Origin: Spirochaetota bacterium
GTDB lineage: Bacteria; Spirochaetota; Spirochaetia; Treponematales; UBA12059
DNA length: 10,487 bases
Direction of reading: 5' to 3'
Assembly (NCBI GenBank): GCA_022709445.1
Contig: JAKLIU010000045.1
Span: 1 to 10,487 of the forward strand
Shown here in pieces: positions 6,132 to 10,487 of this stretch. The notes under the pieces are model-generated. The model did no database searches and was not told the DNA's origin. It was given only the letters and a program-made list of their open reading frames with translations. The position numbers were made by a program, and so were the translations under genes. Within the stretch, counting starts at the first letter, position 1. Every line of letters begins with the position of its first letter.

Positions 6132-8564
6132 TCAGCGGCCCAGGAAGTCCCGCAGGTCCGCGAGCACGCCGTCCAGCGGCTTGAACGAGGTCTTGGTCCC
6201 GGGCAGGGAATCGATGAACAGGCTGCCGTAGCGCTTCTTGAGGATGCGCGCGTCCAGGACCACCACCGCGCCCCGGTCGTCCGAGTGCCTGATCAGGCGC
6301 CCGAAACCCTGCTTGAAGCGGATGACGGCCTCCGGCAGGGAGAGGTCCATGAAGGAGTTCCCGCCCCGCCGTTCCACGGCCTCCGAGCGGGCGGCCTGGA
6401 CCGGGTCGGTGGGCACGCGGAACGGCAGCTTGGTGATGACCACCAGCTGCAGTGTGTCTCCCGGGGCGTCCACGCCTTCCCAGAACGAATCGGTGGCGAA
6501 CAGCACGCTGGATATGTCGTCCTTGAAGCGGTCCATGAGCCGGGAGCGCTCGTCGTCCCCCTGGCGGAACGCGCTGATGCCCAGGGCGTCCAGCCGCGGC
6601 TTGACCGCGTCCCAGGCAGCCCGGAGGCTGGCGTAGGAGGTGAACAGGATGAGCGCGTGACCGCCCGAGGCTTCCACCAGCCTTCCCACCGCGTCGTTGA
6701 TCCAGCCCTGCCAGGACGCGTCGTCCGGGAAGGGCGCGTCGGCGGCCGCCCCCAGGAGGGCGTTCCGGTGGTAGGGGAAGGGGGAGGGGAACTCCTCGCA
6801 GAGCGAGGCCTGGTCGGAGCGCGACAGGCCCACGCGGTCCTTCCAGAAGGAGAAGGATCCGCCCACGGAGAGCGTGGCGGACAGGCAGATCACCGAGCGG
6901 AAGGGCTCGAAGACCGCCTGGTCCATGATGGGGCCGATGTCCAGGGGCGTCACGTAGAAGCGGGAGAACGCGTCGCCCTGGGCGGTCTTGGCGCGATCGA
7001 TCCAGTAGACGTTTTCCGGGTCGTCCTCCCAGTCGCGCCACTTGGCGCACACGGACGCGGCGTCCGTCAGTCGCTTGAGGGCCATGGCGGCCTCCTGGAC
7101 CGGCTGCTCCTCCTGCGATTCGTCGGGCACCGCGTCGATCGCGTCCTTGAGGAGCTCCGACAGGGCCAAGAGGGACCGTTCCAGGGCGCCCACGCAGGCG
7201 AGCGCGGTCCCGGCGGCAGGCTTTGCCGCGGGCGTCAGGCGCCAGTTCATGCGGTCGCCCACCAGCTCCAGCCCCGCCAGGTCTGCCGCCTCCATGGCCG
7301 CCCGCACCGCGTCCGAGGCGTCGGGGAAGTTCTTGAGCACCCCCGGCGGGAGGTTCCTGATGTTCTGGAGCTTGGTGACGATCCCGAACTTGCGCCCGCG
7401 CCGTTCCCGGTAGAGCTTGCCCAGCTGCTTGAGCACGGAGAAGCGGGCCAGCTCCCAGGACAGGAAGCTGGTGGCGCTGGATTCCAGCGCGTGAGCCTCG
7501 TCGAAGATGAGCATGTTGAAGGGGGGCAATACCGCGGTCGCCTCGTAGCCGAACCCGGCCGCCCGGGTGGCGATGTCCGCGAACAGCACGTGGTGGTTGA
7601 CCGCCAGGAGGTCGGCGTCCGCCGCGTCGCGCTTCATCTTCAGCACGAAGCAGCGCTCCCTGAACGGGCAGCGCATCCCCAGGCAGTCGTCGGGCTCGGA
7701 GGCCACGCGGGTCCAGGTGGCGTCGTCCGGCCAGAACGACAGGTCCGCCCGGTCCCCCGACGCGCTGGTTTCCGCCCACGCGGCTATGCGCCTGAGCGGG
7801 TGGTCGTCGCCGGCGAAGAGGCCTTCCTCGTCCAGGGCCTCCTGCATGCGGTTGACGCACAGGTAGTTGCCCCGGCCCTTGACCAGCACCGCCTTGAGCT
7901 TCTTCTTGAAGATGGCCGCCACCCGGGGGATGTCCTTGTCCATCAGCTGGCGCTGCAGGTTGATGGTGGCGGTGGACACGACGACCCGCTCCCCGTTCCT
8001 GGCCGCCCAGGCGAAGGCCGGCACCAGGTAGGCGAAGGACTTGCCCACGCCCGTCCCGGCCTCGGCGGCCAGCACGTAGCCCTCGTTCATGGCGCGGGCG
8101 ACGGACTTGACCAGGTCCACCTGGCTGGGCCGGCTCTCGAAGCCGGGCATGCGGGCGGCCAGCTTGCCGCCCGGTTCCAGCACGGCGGCCAGCTGGTCCC
8201 CGTCTATGGCCACCAGCGCGCGGGCGCGCACCGGCTCGGCCACCACGTAGACCTCCGTGACGTCCTGGTCCACGATGTAGGAACCCACCCCGTTGGCCCC
8301 GGCGCGCGAGGCCACCGCCAGGTCGGCGTCGCTGGGCGTGAGCATCCCGGACGGGTGGTTGTGGATGAGCACGTCGCCCCGGTCCAGGAAGCCCTCCAGG
8401 GCGGGCACGCTGGACCGGGCGCCCCGGGCGGCCACGGTCAGCTCCGCGACCAGGCCCTTGTCGTCCAGCTTGCCCGCGGCGAAGACCTCGTTGCCGCCGG
8501 CGTCCGCTATGGCCTCCCGCAGGGACGCGGCCGCCCCGGCGGTGAATCGTTCCAGCGCGCGCAC
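6132..8564 (-). CDS. DinG/XPD-family Fe-S helicase with N-terminal RadC-like JAMM domain
   Basis: Predicted 5'-3' DNA helicase of the DinG/YoaA branch of superfamily 2, 810 residues. Residues about 20-110 resemble RadC: NEVF (E26), then IHNHPSG with H68 and H70, then PSDAD with S78 and D81, the full set of JAMM zinc/catalytic residues. The helicase core follows: a Q-motif-like Gln148, Walker A AEAGTGVGKS (167-176), STATINLQRQL (197-207), four cysteines (236, 294, 299, 305) placed as in the XPD/DinG 4Fe-4S domain, DEAH (355-358), SDSFWEGVD-type motif V (here ATDSFWEGVDAPGD), and Q752...GRLIR ending at Arg759. The start is GTG at 8564, 19 nt after the punA stop, with GGGGGA nine bases upstream. 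Known DinG proteins have no such domain, or an exonuclease in some Firmicutes. Role in DNA repair or replication-conflict resolution is expected from the helicase; what the JAMM domain does is unknown. Confidence 0.92.
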   Translation of the reverse strand: MRALERFTAGAAASLREAIADAGGNEVFAAGKLDDKGLVAELTVAARGARSSVPALEGFLDRGDVLIHNHPSGMLTPSDADLAVASRAGANGVGSYIVDQDVTEVYVVAEPVRARALVAIDGDQLAAVLEPGGKLAARMPGFESRPSQVDLVKSVARAMNEGYVLAAEAGTGVGKSFAYLVPAFAWAARNGERVVVSTATINLQRQLMDKDIPRVAAIFKKKLKAVLVKGRGNYLCVNRMQEALDEEGLFAGDDHPLRRIAAWAETSASGDRADLSFWPDDATWTRVASEPDDCLGMRCPFRERCFVLKMKRDAADADLLAVNHHVLFADIATRAAGFGYEATAVLPPFNMLIFDEAHALESSATSFLSWELARFSVLKQLGKLYRERRGRKFGIVTKLQNIRNLPPGVLKNFPDASDAVRAAMEAADLAGLELVGDRMNWRLTPAAKPAAGTALACVGALERSLLALSELLKDAIDAVPDESQEEQPVQEAAMALKRLTDAASVCAKWRDWEDDPENVYWIDRAKTAQGDAFSRFYVTPLDIGPIMDQAVFEPFRSVICLSATLSVGGSFSFWKDRVGLSRSDQASLCEEFPSPFPYHRNALLGAAADAPFPDDASWQGWINDAVGRLVEASGGHALILFTSYASLRAAWDAVKPRLDALGISAFRQGDDERSRLMDRFKDDISSVLFATDSFWEGVDAPGDTLQLVVITKLPFRVPTDPVQAARSEAVERRGGNSFMDLSLPEAVIRFKQGFGRLIRHSDDRGAVVVLDARILKKRYGSLFIDSLPGTKTSFKPLDGVLADLRDFLGR

Positions 8565-8583
8565 GGGCGCCCGTCCCCCGCCC

Positions 8584-9393
8584 TCAGAGAGCGGCGAGGA
8601 CGGACAGGACCAGCGCCTTGAGCTCGGCCTCCACGCGCTTGCCCACGGCCACCACCTCGGCGTGGTCCAGGGGCTCGTCGGTGATGCCGGCGGCCATGTT
8701 GGTCACGCAGGAGATGCCGGCGACGCGCATGCCCAGGTAGCGCGCCGCGATGGCCTCCGGGACCGTGGACATGCCCACCAGGTCCGCGCCCATGATGCCC
8801 GCCATGCGCACCTCGGCCGGCGTCTCGTAGGAGGGGCCGGTGAAGGCGGCGTACACGCCCTCCTTGAGGGGCCTGGAGGCGCGGGACTTGACCAGCTCGC
8901 GCAGCTCGGGCGTGTAGGTGGTGCCCATGTCGAAGAAGCGGTTGCCCAGGGGCGTGCCGTCCGCGGCCGCCGGATTGGGACCGATGAAGGGGTTGGAGCC
9001 CATCAGGTTGATGTGGTCCCTGATGATCACCAGGTCGCCGGGCGCGTAGGAGCGGTTGACGCCGCCGGCGGCGTTGGTCAGGATGACCGTCTTCACGCCT
9101 ATCGCCCTGAGCACGAAGATGGGCAGGACCACGTCGTCCCAGGGATGTCCCTCGTAGTAGTGGAAGCGCCCGGCCATGATGGCGTGCCGTTCCGACAGGC
9201 AGAGCGTGCCCTTGTGGCCCTGCACGGTGGGGCGGGGGAATTCGGGGATCTCGGAGAATGGCAGCTCCCGGTATCCCAGCCCTTCGACGATGCCGGAGAG
9301 GCCGGATCCCAGGATCACGGCGGATTCCGGCCGGTAGGAGGCCGGGATGGCCGCGGCGGCGCGGGCCACGCGGTCGGCAAAACCTGCTTTCAT
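8584..9393 (-). CDS. punA: Purine nucleoside phosphorylase (trimeric type)
   Basis: Cytoplasmic enzyme of purine salvage that splits nucleosides with phosphate to give free base and ribose 1-phosphate. The 269 residues have the usual length of the trimeric PNP family. Visible signatures are ILGSGLSG (S30), TVQGHKG (H60), GRFHYYEG (R76, H78), NAAGGVN, the NLMGSNPFIGPN loop, GPSYETPAE (E194), VGMSTVPEAIAAR, and SCVTNMAAG (N232) with H244. Glu and Asn at the positions of human Glu201 and Asn243 predict preference for 6-oxopurines (inosine, guanosine). The ATG at 9393 is chosen because GAGGAG lies 6 nt upstream; a longer frame from 9495 would add an unrelated Arg-rich leader. It is the first gene of a unit with the helicase downstream. 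Confidence 0.94.
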   Translation of the reverse strand: MKAGFADRVARAAAAIPASYRPESAVILGSGLSGIVEGLGYRELPFSEIPEFPRPTVQGHKGTLCLSERHAIMAGRFHYYEGHPWDDVVLPIFVLRAIGVKTVILTNAAGGVNRSYAPGDLVIIRDHINLMGSNPFIGPNPAAADGTPLGNRFFDMGTTYTPELRELVKSRASRPLKEGVYAAFTGPSYETPAEVRMAGIMGADLVGMSTVPEAIAARYLGMRVAGISCVTNMAAGITDEPLDHAEVVAVGKRVEAELKALVLSVLAAL

Positions 9394-9466
9394 GGTGAAC
9401 TCCTCAAACGCATCCAGAATATCCGATCGCGGACCGTTGCGCCAGCTCGACGGGCGCAGGCGGCCG

Positions 9467-9495
9467 AGTATAGGAAGAAAACGCCCGGCGCGCAA
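9467..9495 (-). promoter_or_regulatory. Predicted punA promoter
   Basis: The minus strand reads TTGCGC (9495-9490), a 17-bp spacer, then TATACT (9472-9467; five of six matches). Transcription would start near 9460, leaving a leader of about 66 nt before the ATG at 9393. I see no purine-riboswitch-like structure in the leader. Confidence 0.45.
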
Positions 9496-9581
9496 CGAGG
9501 GCAGCTACGGTTTCAGGACGATCCTGCCGAAAATCAATGGGACTCCGCTTGCCCGGAGGCCGGGGTACCCGGGGCCGGGCA

Positions 9582-9611
9582 TGGCGCAACCACGCGCCGG
9601 CGTCATATACT
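9582..9611 (+). promoter_or_regulatory. Predicted promoter of the divergent sensor-like gene
   Basis: TATACT at 9606-9611 matches the -10 consensus at five of six positions. The only element near -35 is a poor TGGCGC (9582-9587), 18 bp away. The start point near 9618 would leave only about 7 nt before the ATG at 9625, too short for a normal Shine-Dalgarno, so the message may be nearly leaderless or activator dependent. The shared divergent region 9394-9624 holds this promoter, the punA promoter and a GC-rich imperfect palindrome at 9551-9580. Confidence 0.35.
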
Positions 9612-9624
9612 GCACGGGAAAGCG

Positions 9625-10487
9625 ATGACCGTAGGACAGAAAGCGTCGATCAGCCTGCTCGCCTCAACGATACTCGCCGCGGCCTTCGCGGTGGTTTCGT
9701 ATTCCGGGCTGTTCCGGGCGATCGAAACCGGCTTCTACGACCCGCGCGCCCGGAGGGAGGTCGACGCCTCCCTGGACGCCATCGCCGCCGCCGAGGCCTC
9801 CTACCAGGCAGTCCTCCTGGAGCGCTTCTCCGCGGTCATCTCCATGGATTCCTTCAGGCGCAGCTTCCTGTCCAACCAGGCCTTCGAAGACAGCCAGGCG
9901 CGGCTGAACGCGCTGGGGCTCCTGGCGGAGCGCACCACGGGATTCCGCGGGGCTCGCTTCGTGGACCTGGACGGCAAGCGCATCCATTTCAGCACCTTCC
10001 CCGCGGACATCGCCAGGGAAGAGCCCCTGCGCATCGTCTACCGCGACTACGGGAACGAGGGCGACCCGGCCTGGTCCGCCCTGGGCGTGTCCGAGGGCGC
10101 GGCCCCCGCCGTCAACCTGCTCGGCGGCAGCCGCGAGTTCGTCTACCGCTTCCCGTTCTCCGACGGACTGGGCGTCCATCGCGGCACGGCCCTCTTCTAC
10201 GTGTCCCTGCAGGGCATGCTCGAGCACCTGGTGCGGGAGCGCCTCGTCGGGCTGGGCGACGACCTGGCCGCGGTCGGGGATGACGGGCTGCTCCTCGGCC
10301 TGCCCGCCTGGGCCGGTCCGGACTTCAGCGCCCGCGTCGGGGAACTCTGGTCGTCGGGCCCCAACGCCGAGCCGCTCCCCGTCGGCCAGTCCGCCGGTTC
10401 CGAGGCCTTCGTGCTCTTCTCCCGCCGGGCGACCGCCGGCGTCCTGGGGCGCCTGGTCCCCGCCTCGTTCTTCGAATTCCCGGAGCC
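9625..10487 (+). CDS. Membrane-anchored sensor-like protein, N-terminal part (runs off window)
   Basis: An open frame of at least 287 codons with no stop before the window end. The first ATG is followed by one membrane segment (about residues 7-32, ISLLASTILAAAFAVVSYSG), then a long extracytoplasmic-looking region: an Ala/Glu-rich helical stretch (about 45-105), then a part with FVDLDGKRIHFSTFP (120-134) and FVYRFPFSDG..GTALFYVSLQGM (160-193), which looks like a dCache/PAS-type periplasmic sensing fold. A second membrane segment and an output domain (HAMP, GGDEF, SpoIIE phosphatase, methyl-acceptor or similar) would be expected beyond the edge but cannot be seen. I do not recognise the specific family; the IETGFYDPRAR segment after the membrane helix recalls spirochaete signalling proteins, at low certainty. 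Its ribosome-binding site is weak (GGGAA close to the ATG). Codon use is strongly GC-ending like its neighbours. Confidence 0.75.
   Translation, partial: MTVGQKASISLLASTILAAAFAVVSYSGLFRAIETGFYDPRARREVDASLDAIAAAEASYQAVLLERFSAVISMDSFRRSFLSNQAFEDSQARLNALGLLAERTTGFRGARFVDLDGKRIHFSTFPADIAREEPLRIVYRDYGNEGDPAWSALGVSEGAAPAVNLLGGSREFVYRFPFSDGLGVHRGTALFYVSLQGMLEHLVRERLVGLGDDLAAVGDDGLLLGLPAWAGPDFSARVGELWSSGPNAEPLPVGQSAGSEAFVLFSRRATAGVLGRLVPASFFEFPE

Noticed and set aside
4804..7860. A continuous minus-strand frame that could be read as a 1018-residue fusion ending in ManA
   Set aside because: Only the last 422 codons are ManA; the part above 6072 is an out-of-frame reading of the helicase gene, so there is no real fusion.
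6102..8621. An 839-codon open frame on the plus strand antisense to the helicase gene
   Set aside because: It is a GC-rich mirror frame: low-complexity Gly/His/Arg/Val composition, no recognisable motif, and the opposite strand encodes a full helicase with all motifs.
9394..9460. Possible purine riboswitch in the punA leader
   Set aside because: The leader is too short and shows none of the conserved three-way-junction core.
9551..9580. GC-rich imperfect palindrome (GCCCGG...CCGGGC with inner CCGGG-GTA-CCCGG) between punA and the sensor gene
   Set aside because: The inner and outer symmetries have different centres and there is no T-run, so it is neither a clean operator nor a terminator; chance is likely at this G+C content.

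Overview
This is a GC-rich bacterial chromosomal segment (about two-thirds G+C by eye). It carries eight protein-coding genes packed at high density. No rRNA, tRNA, CRISPR array, transposase or phage gene was seen. A lipoprotein signal peptide, exported M16 peptidases and a MtgA-like transglycosylase point to a diderm (Gram-negative-type) organism. The truncated membrane sensor at the right edge reminds me of spirochaete signalling proteins, but that is only an impression; a high-GC spirochaete or deltaproteobacterium would both fit.

Left block (1-3384): two M16 zinc-peptidase-family genes on the minus strand form a tight operon joined by an ATGA start/stop overlap. The upstream gene keeps the zinc-site residues (HFYEH plus a distal Glu). 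The downstream gene, a predicted lipoprotein, has lost them but keeps the Arg/Tyr pair used for substrate binding, so the two look like complementary halves of one envelope protease. A promoter with a perfect TTGACA box precedes them, and a perfect 8-bp inverted repeat overlaps both of its boxes like an operator. At the extreme left edge is a triple octamer repeat of the C(A/G)CAGAG(A/G) type.

Middle block (3385-6106): a MtgA-like peptidoglycan glycosyltransferase with an unusually long Pro/Arg-rich N-terminus runs on the plus strand. It converges, with a 20-bp overlap, on a minus-strand pair: manA (mannose-6-phosphate isomerase) followed by a YaiI/YqxD (DUF188) gene joined by a GTGA overlap.

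Right block (6132-10487): punA (purine nucleoside phosphorylase) is followed 19 nt later by an XPD/DinG-family iron-sulfur helicase. The helicase carries a complete RadC-like JAMM metalloprotease-type domain at its N-terminus, which is the most unusual item in the window. Divergent from punA, a membrane-anchored sensor-like gene begins at 9625 and runs off the right end.

Most genes are ordinary housekeeping or envelope functions. The helicase fusion, the split M16 pair and its operator-like element deserve the closest second look.
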